Assembly (NCBI GenBank): GCA_038205115.1
Contig: JBBRCE010000035.1
Span: forward strand, 1-52,380
Source: JBBRCE01 sp038205115
GTDB taxonomy: Bacteria > Planctomycetota > Planctomycetia > Pirellulales > JBBRCE01
Length of the DNA: 52,380 nucleotides
Reading direction: 5' to 3'
The translations under genes were made by a program, and so were the position numbers. Shown here in pieces: positions 26,701 through 35,552 of the stretch; position 1 is the first letter of the stretch, and each line of letters starts with the position of its first letter. Under the pieces are notes generated by a model, which ran no database searches, was not told where the DNA came from, and worked only from the letters and a program-made list of their open reading frames with translations.

Positions 26701-27150
26701 GACGTCGGCCGCGCCGCGGGGCGAACCGTGTTTAACGTGATCGATTACAAGTCAGGCAGTTCGGCCAAGCTGAAGACGGACGATATTGCCAACGGTCTGG
26801 CGCTGCAGTTGCCGCTTTATGCCATGGCCGTCGAACAGTTGTTGCTGGCCGAGCAGAACGCCGCACCGTGGAGCGCCGGTTACTGGTTGGTCAAAGGTTC
26901 CGGGTTCGACAGCAAAAACGCCGTCAAACTGCATCAGATCGAAGCCGGCAAGCTGGCGGTCACCGACCAGTGGCAATCGCTGTCGCAGTCGATCGTCGAA
27001 AAAGTTGGCCAGTTGATTCAAGGCATTCGCGGCGCGCAGTTTCCGGTTTACTCGGCCGACGAACATTGCACCGGTCGCTGCCCTTTCAAAACGGTGTGTC
27101 GCGTGGGCCAGATTCGTGCGTTGGAGAAGGTATGGCCACCCGAAAAATAG
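23743..27150 (+). CDS. addB: AddB-like helicase-nuclease subunit with iron-sulfur cysteines
   Basis: A 1135-residue double-strand-break repair protein. A P-loop GPARSGKT lies at residues 10-17; degenerate superfamily 1 helicase-like domains follow (FVAGMTEKAFPP around 625), and the C-terminal PD-(D/E)xK nuclease has RIDRID and VIDYKSG (Asp1001, Lys1003). Four cysteines frame the nuclease: Cys819 in YASCPYRFF, then Cys1109, Cys1113 and Cys1118 near the C-terminus. This one-plus-three layout is that of the 4Fe-4S staple in AddB. Spacing is C-x3-C-x4-C rather than the textbook C-x2-C-x5-C. The GTG start has AGGA eight bases upstream. It overlaps addA by 19 bases, implying coupled translation. 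AddAB resects broken ends and hands over to RecA. Confidence 0.9.
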   Translation: MAASVELWSGPARSGKTSRLLELYRHALGQSPPGGCLWLAPNHRAARDVRSRLLCAQLPGCFSPSCQTFGRFADNVLRASRLAFRPVTPLYKRQLVQRLLNAAAERNELLHFGSIAQTAGLVSLVEGFISELKKLEIWPEHFAEACHARRIMQQDRELLAIYEGYQRLLNEHQLYDAEGRFWSARHLLREGQTAPYENLRTVLVDGFHDLTRTQHEILEILAQRVDRLIVTLPLDIHDQRDGLFGKSRRTRDEFLRRHPHAHEVAFEQLPAEMPAAVAHLAAEMFGNPRTTTPLSEQGEIEVVAATGALGEIQQVARRIKRLLVLGDGTGPVPSEDILVVFRSLTAAAPLVREVFRSYGIPIELEATRALQESPAIAALLAALRCAVEDWPFRQLLALLGNNYFRPAWPQWQGESTLVAAEQTLRRLQLPRGRAELLRQLERLGSSSDGAGSDELTVDGQTVTSADQEATAELDGQERRAARQRRQQQAVSTLALLQRLGAAFGKLPRHATALEWVGALRSLAEDLGLLAAMEDAQRQTEHSASDCAAWDMLLSLLGASGTLNQWLDEPQTSIARDDLFALLADISASESLPSDSQHPGGVRVLSASSARTLAAPYVFIAGMTEKAFPPADADDRLYSDAEYQRLISAGLCLVARDQRSQEEMLLFYETVTRATRRLCLSYPAIDEKGQELSPSPYLEEVIRVCGRDKIALQRVIELTPVPDAAADPMRGQDLRLHAVARALERRPQCLEQISLGRELWPHSAAPLWAGLRVVQDRARFGQFGAFEGLLPSAAAQQALARQYGPHRRWNASLLESYASCPYRFFLQTVLRVDPLDEIRLQTDHAARGKMIHAALRRIHQQTNLEAGQPQSPGKTSADQLQAAFVEVLELLVQQRAYPPLTAALAEVDRRLLLQWSAEYLQQHLDYDQASASFETPLTPAYFEVAFGDASLADSPADPARATISTHLPFKLQVGGETVELAGRIDRIDVGRAAGRTVFNVIDYKSGSSAKLKTDDIANGLALQLPLYAMAVEQLLLAEQNAAPWSAGYWLVKGSGFDSKNAVKLHQIEAGKLAVTDQWQSLSQSIVEKVGQLIQGIRGAQFPVYSADEHCTGRCPFKTVCRVGQIRALEKVWPPEK

Positions 27151-30100
27151 CGGTGCCCGTCGCGCCCGTCGCGCGTGCGGCAAAGCCCAGCAGTTTGACC
27201 GAACAGCAGCACGCTGCGATTCATCGCCGCGATGTTTCGATTGCGCTTTCGGCCGGGGCAGGCTGCGGAAAAACGTTTGTGCTGACTGAGCGCTTTCTCG
27301 CGCACTTGCAACCGGCGGCCGCCGATCAACCGCCGCCGGCCGAGCTGAAAGAACTGATCGCCATCACGTTCACCGAGCGCGCCGCGCGCGAAATGCGGCA
27401 ACGCATCCGCGCTAAATGTTTGCAGCGACTGCAGGATGCCAGCGAAGCAGACGTCGCGTATTGGACGCGGCTGCTGCGCGAATTGGATGCCGCCCGCGTC
27501 AGCACGATTCACTCGTTTTGCGCCTCAATACTGCGGGCGCACGCCGCCGAAGCCGGCCTCGATCCGGGCTTCGGTCTGCTCGATCCGGTGCAGGCGGAAA
27601 CCGTGTTGACCGAGGCGGCCGACGATGTTTTTCGCGAGTTGCTCAGTGCCCACGACGAGACCACGCTGGATTTGTGCGTGCAGTTTGGGCTGGAAACCGT
27701 GCGGAATATGACCGCGTCGCTGCTGGGCGCGCGGCAGGAAATCGATTTCTCGGTCTGGCTCGCCCGTCCGCCGGAGCAGATTGTCGCCGAATGGGCGCGG
27801 CAGCATCGCGAGGTGTTTCTGCCGGCGCTGCTCCACGAGCTTGCCGAATCGGCAGCCGTGCAGGAACTGCTGCGACTCTTGCCCTTGGCGCAGTGCGATC
27901 ATCCCAAAATGCTGGTGCAGTTGGCGACACTTGCCGAGCGGTTGCCGCAGTTGGCGTCAGCCACAAATCCGCCGACCGACTTGCAGCAATTGCGCGACGC
28001 CACGATGCTGCAGGGCTTTGGCACGAAAAAGAATTGGGCCGATGTGGCGTTTTACGAGCAGTATTCGGCGTGCGCGAAAAAGTTGCGCGGCGCATTGGAT
28101 CAAGCGCTCGGCTGTTGCCAATTCGACGCCGCGGCCGTGCTGCCCGATGCGATCGCCGGACAACAAATCTTGAGCATCGCGCAAAACATCCTACTGGCTT
28201 TTGACGAGCGCAAACGCCAGTTGGGTCTGCTCGATTTTGACGATCTACTGATCCGCGCGGCCCACCTGCTCCGCGATCATCCGCAGCTTGTACAGCGGCT
28301 CACGCGGCAGGTCAAACTGCTGCTGGTCGATGAATTTCAGGATACGGATCCGCTGCAGGTCTCGCTGGTCAAAGCACTATGCGGCGAAGGCTTGCAAACC
28401 GGCAAGCTGTTTTTCGTGGGCGATTTCAAACAGTCGATCTATCGTTTTCGCGGCGCCAAGCCCGCCGTGTTTCGCGACCTGGAAAACCAGATGCCTCCGC
28501 GGGGCCGGCTGCCGCTGACGCTGAATTTTCGCAGTCAGCCAGCGGTGCTGCATTTCGTCAATGCGTTGTTTCAAGGCGCGTTTGGCGAAAGCTACGCACC
28601 GCTGCAGGCGCATCGGCCACAACGCTCGCCACTGCCGTCGGTCGAGTTTCTTTGGGCGGTAACGGGTTTGTCCACGCGTGAGGGTGGCGCAACGCAAGCC
28701 GGCCGCTGGCAAGAGGCCGACGCCATCGCCCGCCGCATCCGGCAATTGCTCGACGATGGCCTGCCGCGCGTGATTGACGCCGAGAATGGCAGCGAAGAAC
28801 TGCGGCCGGCACGTCCCGGCGATATTGCCATTTTGTTTCGCGCACTGTCCGATGTGGCGCACTACGAGCGCGCGCTGCAGGATCATGGCATCGACTATTA
28901 CCTGGTTGGCGGACATGCGTTTTACGCGCAGCAAGAAATCTTCGATCTGCTCAATCTGCTGCGGACGCTGGCCAGTCCGGCCGATGAAGTGAGCCTGGCG
29001 GGCGTACTCCGGAGTCCGATGTTCGCCTTGGCCGACGAAACCTTGTTTTGGTTGTCGCGCCATGCCAGCGGACTGACAGGTGGCTTGTTTGCGGCCACAG
29101 CGCTTGAGCAACTCGATGCCGAGCAGCAGCGTCGCGTGGCGTTTGCCGCCGAAACCATTCGTTACTTGCGGCAACGCAAAGATCGACTGCCGATTGCCGG
29201 ACTCATCGATGAAGCGCTGCAGCGCACAGGCTACGATGCCGTGCTGCTGGCCGAATTTCTGGGCGCGAGAAAGTTAGCCAACCTCCAGAAATTGATTTCG
29301 CAGGCGCGGGCCTGCGATCAAACCGGCGCGCTCGGGCTGGCCGATTTTATCGTGCAACTGGCCGACCTCGTCGCAGAACAGCCCAAAGAAGCGCTGGCGG
29401 CCACGCATCCGGAATCGAGCCAAGTCGTGCGATTGATGAGCATTCACCAATCCAAAGGCCTGGAATTTCCGATCGTGGTGGTGGCCGACATCGACCGCAA
29501 AAAGAATTCGTCGAGCGATTCCATTGCCTTCTCGCCGCAACTGGGTCCGCTGGTACGTGCGCCGAGCGCGCGGAAGAATGCGGATTTATTTAGTGGGCTC
29601 GATCTGTTCAAACAGGAAAATCGAGCCGAGGAAGATCGCGAGCAAACACGGCTGCTGTACGTAGCCACCACGCGTGCCGCCGATCTGTTGATTCTTTCCA
29701 GCGGACTCACCGCTTTGGATCAACTGCAAGGCCCGTGGACGAAGCTGCTGGCCGAACGTTTTGACTTATCGAGCGGTCAATGTGTTGCCACTTTGCCGGC
29801 AGATTACGTGGCGCCTCACGTGGGCGTGCTGATGCCGGCCGCGAAACCGCCTGGTAAGCGTTCGGCCGCCGATTCCATCGATTGGGAAAAATTGTGGCTA
29901 GAAATTCAGCGCGATGGCCAGGCGGAAAAAATTGCGTTCCCGCTGGTCGCGCCCGTTGAGCATCGAGCGCCGCTGCGGCAGGAGTATTCTTTTTCGCGGT
30001 TGCATGGCGAGACGAAATCCGAGGCACGCGCGGAGCCGATGGCCGCGGACCTAGGCGAAGACGTGGTCAGCGAGCGCGTCGATGCCATCGATCTTGGCAC

Positions 30101-30677
30101 GCTGGTGCACGGTGTGCTAGAAGAGGTTGATTTTGCGCAGCCCGGCGATCTGGACGCGCTGCTGCAGCGACACGCCCAGCGTCATCCATCTTCGCTGGAT
30201 GACGTACTGCCCGTGGCGCTGAAGTTGCTTGAGAAATTTTTGGCGTCGCGGCGCGCGGCGACGTTGGCCGGCGCCGCACAAATGCATCGCGAGTTAGAAT
30301 TTCTGTTGGCCTGGCCGCTGGCGGAGACAAGTCGGGGCACCTCGCTCACGGCCAGCCAGCCGAAGCTGTTTCCGGATGCCAATCTACGCCTGACCGGCGT
30401 CATCGACTGCCTGTATTGCGATGTGGGCGGCCAGTGGCACCTGCTCGATTACAAGACGAATCAGGTCTCCGCGACCAATCTGGCGGACGTTGCCGACGGC
30501 TATCGTCTGCAGATGTCCGTTTACGCGTTGGCGGTGGAGACGATTTTGCAGCAATCGCCAGCCAGCCTGACACTGCATTTTCTGCGGTCGGGCCACGAAC
30601 ATGTATTTCCCTGGAATGATCAGGTTCGGGAAGAGGCCATCGCGCTGGTGAACCAATCGCTAACGTCGGTCGTCTGA
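27132..30677 (+). CDS. addA: AddA-like UvrD-family helicase-nuclease
   Basis: A 1181-residue superfamily 1A helicase fused to a nuclease. Motifs: Q-type TEQQHAAI, Walker A GAGCGKT (42-48), motif Ia AITFTERAAREM, motif II VDEFQDTD (about 399-406), motif III GDFKQSIYRFRGA, motif IV LNFRSQP, motif V HQSKGLEFPIV and motif VI LLYVATTRA. The C-terminal PD-(D/E)xK domain has TGVIDCLY and LLDYKTNQV (Asp1106, Lys1108). Size and order match AddA, the translocating 3'-5' motor and nuclease of the AddAB complex. The ATG has GGAG five bases upstream inside the end of addB. The frame is open 88 codons further upstream but that overlaps addB and is not conserved. Confidence 0.92.
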   Translation: MATRKIAVPVAPVARAAKPSSLTEQQHAAIHRRDVSIALSAGAGCGKTFVLTERFLAHLQPAAADQPPPAELKELIAITFTERAAREMRQRIRAKCLQRLQDASEADVAYWTRLLRELDAARVSTIHSFCASILRAHAAEAGLDPGFGLLDPVQAETVLTEAADDVFRELLSAHDETTLDLCVQFGLETVRNMTASLLGARQEIDFSVWLARPPEQIVAEWARQHREVFLPALLHELAESAAVQELLRLLPLAQCDHPKMLVQLATLAERLPQLASATNPPTDLQQLRDATMLQGFGTKKNWADVAFYEQYSACAKKLRGALDQALGCCQFDAAAVLPDAIAGQQILSIAQNILLAFDERKRQLGLLDFDDLLIRAAHLLRDHPQLVQRLTRQVKLLLVDEFQDTDPLQVSLVKALCGEGLQTGKLFFVGDFKQSIYRFRGAKPAVFRDLENQMPPRGRLPLTLNFRSQPAVLHFVNALFQGAFGESYAPLQAHRPQRSPLPSVEFLWAVTGLSTREGGATQAGRWQEADAIARRIRQLLDDGLPRVIDAENGSEELRPARPGDIAILFRALSDVAHYERALQDHGIDYYLVGGHAFYAQQEIFDLLNLLRTLASPADEVSLAGVLRSPMFALADETLFWLSRHASGLTGGLFAATALEQLDAEQQRRVAFAAETIRYLRQRKDRLPIAGLIDEALQRTGYDAVLLAEFLGARKLANLQKLISQARACDQTGALGLADFIVQLADLVAEQPKEALAATHPESSQVVRLMSIHQSKGLEFPIVVVADIDRKKNSSSDSIAFSPQLGPLVRAPSARKNADLFSGLDLFKQENRAEEDREQTRLLYVATTRAADLLILSSGLTALDQLQGPWTKLLAERFDLSSGQCVATLPADYVAPHVGVLMPAAKPPGKRSAADSIDWEKLWLEIQRDGQAEKIAFPLVAPVEHRAPLRQEYSFSRLHGETKSEARAEPMAADLGEDVVSERVDAIDLGTLVHGVLEEVDFAQPGDLDALLQRHAQRHPSSLDDVLPVALKLLEKFLASRRAATLAGAAQMHRELEFLLAWPLAETSRGTSLTASQPKLFPDANLRLTGVIDCLYCDVGGQWHLLDYKTNQVSATNLADVADGYRLQMSVYALAVETILQQSPASLTLHFLRSGHEHVFPWNDQVREEAIALVNQSLTSVV

Positions 30678-30839
30678 ACGGCGTCTTTTAAAAGCTGCCG
30701 CAGGCCGGTTCCAGACTTGCTTGCAGCGGCTGGAAGAATTCGCGACCATGTGGCATCGGCAATTGAAACAGCGTTAGGCCACCAACTCTTGGCGGAACAC
30801 CTGATCGCAGCGCTGGGGCAGTCACGATCGATTTCCGAA

Positions 30840-32687
30840 TTATTGTCTCTTCGCTTTTCGACGCATATCAATGTTCGGCGGCTCCAAAACATGTTCGTCC
30901 AGCGAATGGCGATAGGCCGAAAGAATGTCGCTGCGGGTCAGCATACCGATCACCTGCCCGGTCGAGTGGCGAGCGACGACTGGCAAGCGTCCAATATGGT
31001 GATTGACCATGTGCTCGGTGGCTTGCCGTAACGAACAGTCGTCATAGACGAATTTGGGCAGTCGCTTGATCAGGCTGCTGAGCGGGGCTTCGGCAGGCGA
31101 CGCCGGGTCGATCAGATCGCGTCGCGTGAGCACGCCCACAAGCCTGCTTTTCTCGTCCAGCACCGGAAAACCCTGGTGCGTGGCGCCGTCGGCGCCTGCC
31201 TCAATCCAACGACGAACTTCGCCGGTAGTTTGCGTGGAGCGCAGCGCCACCACGGTTTTCGAAGCAGCCGTCGTGACGGTCAACTGGTCGAGCAGGTCGA
31301 CCGAGTATTCGCCCGACGCATTCACGCCGCGGCGGACGATCCGCTCGGTCATGATCGAATTTCGCATTAGATAGCACGAGACCAAGTAGGAAGTGGAGCA
31401 ACCGCCCAGCAGCGGCAAGAGCCCCAGCGGTTGAAGTGTTGTCTCGAAAGCAAACACCACCGAAGCCAGTAGCGCGCGAGACGCGCCGGCGAACATGGCC
31501 GCCATGCCCACCAGGGCGGCAACCGGCACGCTGACGCCCAGTTCGGGCAACAACGATTGCGCGGCGATCCCCAGACCCGCGCCGAGGCAACCGCCCATCG
31601 TCAGCAGCGGTGCCAATGTTCCGCCAGACGTGCCGCTACCGAGAGAAATGCACCAGGAGAGAAATTTCATGGCGCATAGCGTAAGAGCTGACTGCAGCAG
31701 AAACTTCTCGGACAACGCGTCACTAATATTTTCGTAACCCACTCCCAACGTCCGTGGGAAGAAATAGCCGACGAGACCTACGGCCAGCCCGCCGATCGCC
31801 GGCCACCACATCCAGTGAATGGGCAAGTGCTCGAACAAGTCTTCGACCCAATAAACAATTTTGGTGATGGCCACCGAACAGACGCCGATGATTGCTCCAA
31901 GAAAGATGTAGAACGCAAGCGAACGCATCGTCGGATCGTGCAGTTCTCCCATTGCAAACACGGCCTTGTGGCCTTCGATCAAAATGCGCATGCTCGCTGC
32001 CGCGGCGCTGGCCAGTGCGACCGGCACCAGCGAACGCGGGCGATATTCGAACAGCAATAGTTCCACTGCCAAGAGGACGGCCGAAACGGGACAACCAAAC
32101 GTCGCCGCCATGCCGGCCGCGGCGCCGGCGGCCAGCAAGGTCTTGCGTTCGATCGCTGATGTCCGCAACAGTTGCCCAATCAAAGAGCCGAGGGCGCCGC
32201 CGGTGGCAATGATCGGGCCTTCGGCGCCAAACGGTCCGCCGGTGCCGATCGAAATTGCGGCCGACAGTGGCTTAAGAAACGTGATCCGCGCCGGGATCCG
32301 GCTGCGGTTTGTAAGTACTTGTTCCATCGCTTCCGGGATGCCGTGGCCCCGAATCGCCTTGGAGCCAAAGCGGGCCATCAACCCGACGACGAGGCCTCCC
32401 GCCGCGGGCAGCAAAATCACCCAGCCGCCTAACCGATTGTTAAATGGATTTGCCGCTTCAAGTGAAACGTGTCCGTAGAAACAAACATTCGTCACCAGGA
32501 AAATCAGTTTCAGCAGCACTTGCGCCACCAGCGCCATGATCACGCCTAGGCCGCCCGATAGCAGGCAGATCAAGAGGACGCGTGCGTCAACGATGGCTTT
32601 TTGTCGCGGCGTTTGCGCCGGATCGACCAGCAGATCGAGCGACAGCGAAACGGGTATCGCCGAAGATTCAGAATTATGAGCCGCCAT
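30840..32687 (-). CDS. CLC-type chloride channel/transporter with two CBS domains
   Basis: A 615-residue protein: about residues 35-440 form the CLC membrane domain and the C-terminal 150 residues hold a CBS pair (HQGFPVLDEKSRLVGVLTRRDL and GRLPVVA...GVMLTRSD-like). Selectivity-filter segments are GHGIPEAM (114-121), FGAEGP with the gating glutamate Glu156, and GSGTSGGTLAP. After the PVSAVLLAVEL stretch, Glu209 aligns with E. coli ClC Glu202, but the next position, the proton glutamate Glu203, is Leu210; that favours a passive channel over a proton exchanger. The ATG has an excellent GGAGGTGAG site, which overrules the longer frame starting 22 codons upstream. CBS domains suggest nucleotide regulation. 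Confidence 0.92.
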   Translation of the reverse strand: MAAHNSESSAIPVSLSLDLLVDPAQTPRQKAIVDARVLLICLLSGGLGVIMALVAQVLLKLIFLVTNVCFYGHVSLEAANPFNNRLGGWVILLPAAGGLVVGLMARFGSKAIRGHGIPEAMEQVLTNRSRIPARITFLKPLSAAISIGTGGPFGAEGPIIATGGALGSLIGQLLRTSAIERKTLLAAGAAAGMAATFGCPVSAVLLAVELLLFEYRPRSLVPVALASAAAASMRILIEGHKAVFAMGELHDPTMRSLAFYIFLGAIIGVCSVAITKIVYWVEDLFEHLPIHWMWWPAIGGLAVGLVGYFFPRTLGVGYENISDALSEKFLLQSALTLCAMKFLSWCISLGSGTSGGTLAPLLTMGGCLGAGLGIAAQSLLPELGVSVPVAALVGMAAMFAGASRALLASVVFAFETTLQPLGLLPLLGGCSTSYLVSCYLMRNSIMTERIVRRGVNASGEYSVDLLDQLTVTTAASKTVVALRSTQTTGEVRRWIEAGADGATHQGFPVLDEKSRLVGVLTRRDLIDPASPAEAPLSSLIKRLPKFVYDDCSLRQATEHMVNHHIGRLPVVARHSTGQVIGMLTRSDILSAYRHSLDEHVLEPPNIDMRRKAKRQ

Positions 32688-32916
32688 CTCACCTCCCAGT
32701 TCAAGACAAATTCGTTCGACCATTCTCCGCTGTCGGCCGAACTCTAATTGCACGTATACTGTCTATCTGGCGGCTCGACAAGCCATTTTTTGATTTCGTG
32801 ACACCGTACTCGCTCAAATGGCGATAAAGCGTTTTCGATCTTCGCGGCGCGCTCACGCGTTGGGCTCGCTGAAGAGTGCGATTCGTTCCGGCCAGTGAAG
32901 TCTCTGTGATAGGAAA

Positions 32917-34197
32917 ATGGATCCAACCCAACAACGCGCGTTTGCCGTGGATGTGGTGCAGACGCTGCGCGCGCGGGGCTTCAACGCATTGTGGGCCGGT
33001 GGCTGCGTGCGCGATCAGTTGCTGGGCGGCGTGCCTAAGGACTACGACGTAGCCACCGCTGCCACGCCGGCCGAGGTGCGCGAGGTTTTTGGACGCGGGC
33101 GAACGCTGGCCGTCGGCGCGGCGTTTGGCGTGATTGTCGTTCTCGGTCCACGGGGCGCGGGGCAAATTGACGTGGCCACCTTTCGCCAAGACGCCGGTTA
33201 CAGCGATGGCCGCCGGCCGGATGCTGTATCGTTCAGTTCTCCGGAACTCGACGCGCAGCGCCGCGATTTCACCATCAACGGACTGTTCTTCGATCCCGTG
33301 GAAGAAAATGTCATCGACTACGTTGGCGGTCAGGCCGATCTTGCGGCCCGCGTCGTCCGCGCGATTGGCGATGCGCGGCAACGGATTGACGAAGACAAAC
33401 TGCGGATGCTGCGCGCCGTGCGGTTCGCGGCCCGGTTTGGCTTTGCAATCGAGCCGCAAACGCGGGCCGCAATTTCCGAACTGGCCAACGCGGTGCGAGT
33501 GGTCAGCGCCGAACGGATCGCTGCCGAAATGCGAGCGATACTCGTACACCGCAGCCGCTCGGCCGCCGTGCTACTGCTGCACGAGGTGGGCTTGCTCAAG
33601 GTCGTGTTGCCGGAGTTAGCAATTCTGGCCGAGGCCGTGGATGCGGCGGTCGCCACATCGGACTGGCAGTTGACACTCAACACGCTGGCCGAACTTCACG
33701 AGCCCAGTTTTCCGCTGGCCTTGGCCACGCTCTTGCATCTTTCGCCACAACCACGGCTGGCCGACGAAGTCAGTCGGCGGTGGCGGCTTTCAAATCATGA
33801 TCGCGTGCTGACCGACTGGCTGATGACGCAGTTACCGCGGCTGCTGGAATTGCCTCGGCTCGGTTGGTCACGGCAGCAACCGCTGTTGGTACATGCAGAA
33901 ATACAGCAGTTGCTGGCGATGTTCGACGCCTGGGCGTCGGCACGTGGCGCGGATCGCGCGCCGGTGGAACTGGCGCGGCAGAAATTGGTGTTGCCGGCGG
34001 ACCTGCTCAACCCGCCACCGCTGGTGAGCGGCGACGATTTGATTGCGCATGGCGTTCGGCGCGGACCGGCATACGCAAGTTTGCTGCAAGCCGTGCGCGA
34101 CGCACAATTGGAAGGCCAAATCTCCAATCCGCGTGAGGCGCTGAACCTAGTCGATCGCTTATCAGCCGCCGAAGACCCCGGCAAGCCACGCAAATAA
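32917..34197 (+). CDS. cca: CCA tRNA nucleotidyltransferase
   Basis: A 426-residue class II nucleotidyltransferase that adds or repairs the 3'-CCA end of tRNAs. Visible motifs: GGCVRD (28-33), the catalytic DYD of KDYDVAT (Asp42, Asp44), DGRRPDAVSFSS, RRDFTINGLFFDP and EDKLRMLRAVRFAARFGF. The C-terminal half lacks an HD domain. By sequence alone a poly(A) polymerase I or CC-/A-adding specialist is not excluded, but a single copy of this length fits a full CCA-adding enzyme. Upstream, TATACT occurs at 32755-32760 without a good -35. It converges with the Rrf2 gene 30 bases away. Confidence 0.9.
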   Translation: MDPTQQRAFAVDVVQTLRARGFNALWAGGCVRDQLLGGVPKDYDVATAATPAEVREVFGRGRTLAVGAAFGVIVVLGPRGAGQIDVATFRQDAGYSDGRRPDAVSFSSPELDAQRRDFTINGLFFDPVEENVIDYVGGQADLAARVVRAIGDARQRIDEDKLRMLRAVRFAARFGFAIEPQTRAAISELANAVRVVSAERIAAEMRAILVHRSRSAAVLLLHEVGLLKVVLPELAILAEAVDAAVATSDWQLTLNTLAELHEPSFPLALATLLHLSPQPRLADEVSRRWRLSNHDRVLTDWLMTQLPRLLELPRLGWSRQQPLLVHAEIQQLLAMFDAWASARGADRAPVELARQKLVLPADLLNPPPLVSGDDLIAHGVRRGPAYASLLQAVRDAQLEGQISNPREALNLVDRLSAAEDPGKPRK

Positions 34198-34227
34198 CGC
34201 CATCGGGCGAGCAAAAAGTCCCATGAG

Positions 34228-34653
34228 TCAGATGTAATACATCTGCTCCGATTCGCCTTTGGCTCGCTCAGCCAAATCGGCAAAATTCATGGCAAACAGC
34301 GCTTGATGCTCCAGGCGGGCAACCTCGCGCCACGCCCTGCGGAGCACTTTGGCGGTGGCCGTTGTGGAACTCGTGGCGTGGGGCAATTCATCCGGGCCAT
34401 CGATCACGCCCATCACTTCGCCCAGGCTGATGCGCTCGGGCGATTTGGCCAATTGATAGCCGCCGGCCGCGCCGCGCGTGCTGTTAACCAAGCCCGCGCC
34501 TTTGAGTTGCAGCAGAATCTGCACGAGAAAGCGGGCCGGAATGCCGTGCCCCTCGGCAATGTTGCGAATTCGCACTGGCTCGCCGGCATCGTAGCAGATG
34601 GCCAGTTCGAGCATGGCGATACAGGCATATTCGGTTTTGGCAGACAGCTTCAT
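34228..34653 (-). CDS. Rrf2 family transcriptional regulator
   Basis: A 141-residue winged-helix regulator. MKLSAKTEYACIAMLELA, the recognition region IRNIAEGHGIPARFLVQILLQLKGAGLV and the wing STRGAAGGYQLAKSPERISLGEV are diagnostic of Rrf2. The three clustered cysteines of IscR/NsrR-type iron-sulfur members are missing (the only Cys are in the N-terminal helix), so it resembles CymR-type members that sense cysteine metabolism through a partner. It lies 39 bases behind cysH on the same strand, so it probably shares the cysH promoter and may control it. Confidence 0.9.
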   Translation of the reverse strand: MKLSAKTEYACIAMLELAICYDAGEPVRIRNIAEGHGIPARFLVQILLQLKGAGLVNSTRGAAGGYQLAKSPERISLGEVMGVIDGPDELPHATSSTTATAKVLRRAWREVARLEHQALFAMNFADLAERAKGESEQMYYI

Positions 34654-34692
34654 GATTGTTTGGATTGCCTTGGATCCGGCCGAGTCCGCCCG

Positions 34693-35517
34693 TTATTTTT
34701 CTTCGAGCGAATGCAGACCGCACTCGGTTTTGGCGCTGCCGCTCCAGCGACCGGCGCGTTCGTCTTCGCCAAACATCACCGCGCGGGTGCATGGCCAGCA
34801 ACCGATGCTGGGATAGCCCTGGTCGTGCAGCGGATTATAAGGAATGTTTTTGTCGAAGATCAGTTTCCAAACGTCCTTTTTGGTCCAATTGGCAAGCGGA
34901 CTGACTTTGACCAGCCCGAATTTTTTGTCCCACCCGACGATCGCCGCTTTGGCGCGGTCGGGGCTTTGATCGCGGCGGATACCGCTCATCCAAGCCTGAA
35001 AACCGACGGCGGCTTTTCGTAGGACGCTCAACTTGCGATCGGCGCAGCATTGGTCGGGGTTGTGTTTATAAACCGGACCCCCGTGTGCGGCCTCGTATTG
35101 CTCAACTGTGGTGTCGGCCCGCTTCAGTTCGACTTCGATGCCGTAGCGTCGGGCGATTTCGTCGCGGAGTTCGAGCGTTTCTTTGAATTGATAGCCGGTG
35201 TCCAAGTTGAAAACCGGCGTCCGCGGCTCGATCTCAGACAACATTTGGATGATGGCGCAACCCTCAGGACCAAACGCCGTGGCCATGGTCAGGCTGGGGA
35301 AATACGTCTCAACCGCCCAGCGGACAATCTCCTGCGGAGTGGCGGGCTCCAGATGCTCGCTGTGCCGGCGAAGTTCGTCCAACAACTCAGGCGTGGGCTG
35401 CGGCACAGCAACCGCGGCAGAAGACGACTGTGATGGCAAAACCGGCAGCATCGTAATTGGCGTGGTGACCAAGGGCGTGACGGAACCAGACGAAGGCAAT
35501 TGCAAGGCAGTATACAT
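34693..35517 (-). CDS. cysH: Assimilatory APS/PAPS reductase
   Basis: A 274-residue thioredoxin-dependent reductase of the CysH family, making sulfite from adenylylsulfate or its 3'-phospho form. The PP-loop-type adenylyl site region (TMATAFGPEG, residues 78-86) and LDTGYQF are present. Cys157-Cys158 and Cys240-Cys243 bind a 4Fe-4S cluster in plant/bacterial APS reductases; their presence argues for APS as the substrate rather than PAPS. The catalytic Cys266 is in KTECGLH. The first 40 residues are a low-complexity extension; an ATG at 35451 is an alternative start. It is preceded by a strong promoter and followed by an Rrf2 gene. Other sulfate-assimilation genes are not in the window. Confidence 0.93.
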   Translation of the reverse strand: MYTALQLPSSGSVTPLVTTPITMLPVLPSQSSSAAVAVPQPTPELLDELRRHSEHLEPATPQEIVRWAVETYFPSLTMATAFGPEGCAIIQMLSEIEPRTPVFNLDTGYQFKETLELRDEIARRYGIEVELKRADTTVEQYEAAHGGPVYKHNPDQCCADRKLSVLRKAAVGFQAWMSGIRRDQSPDRAKAAIVGWDKKFGLVKVSPLANWTKKDVWKLIFDKNIPYNPLHDQGYPSIGCWPCTRAVMFGEDERAGRWSGSAKTECGLHSLEEK

Positions 35518-35552
35518 GGCATTTCGCTACAAAACGAGTCAGTTGCTCAAGA

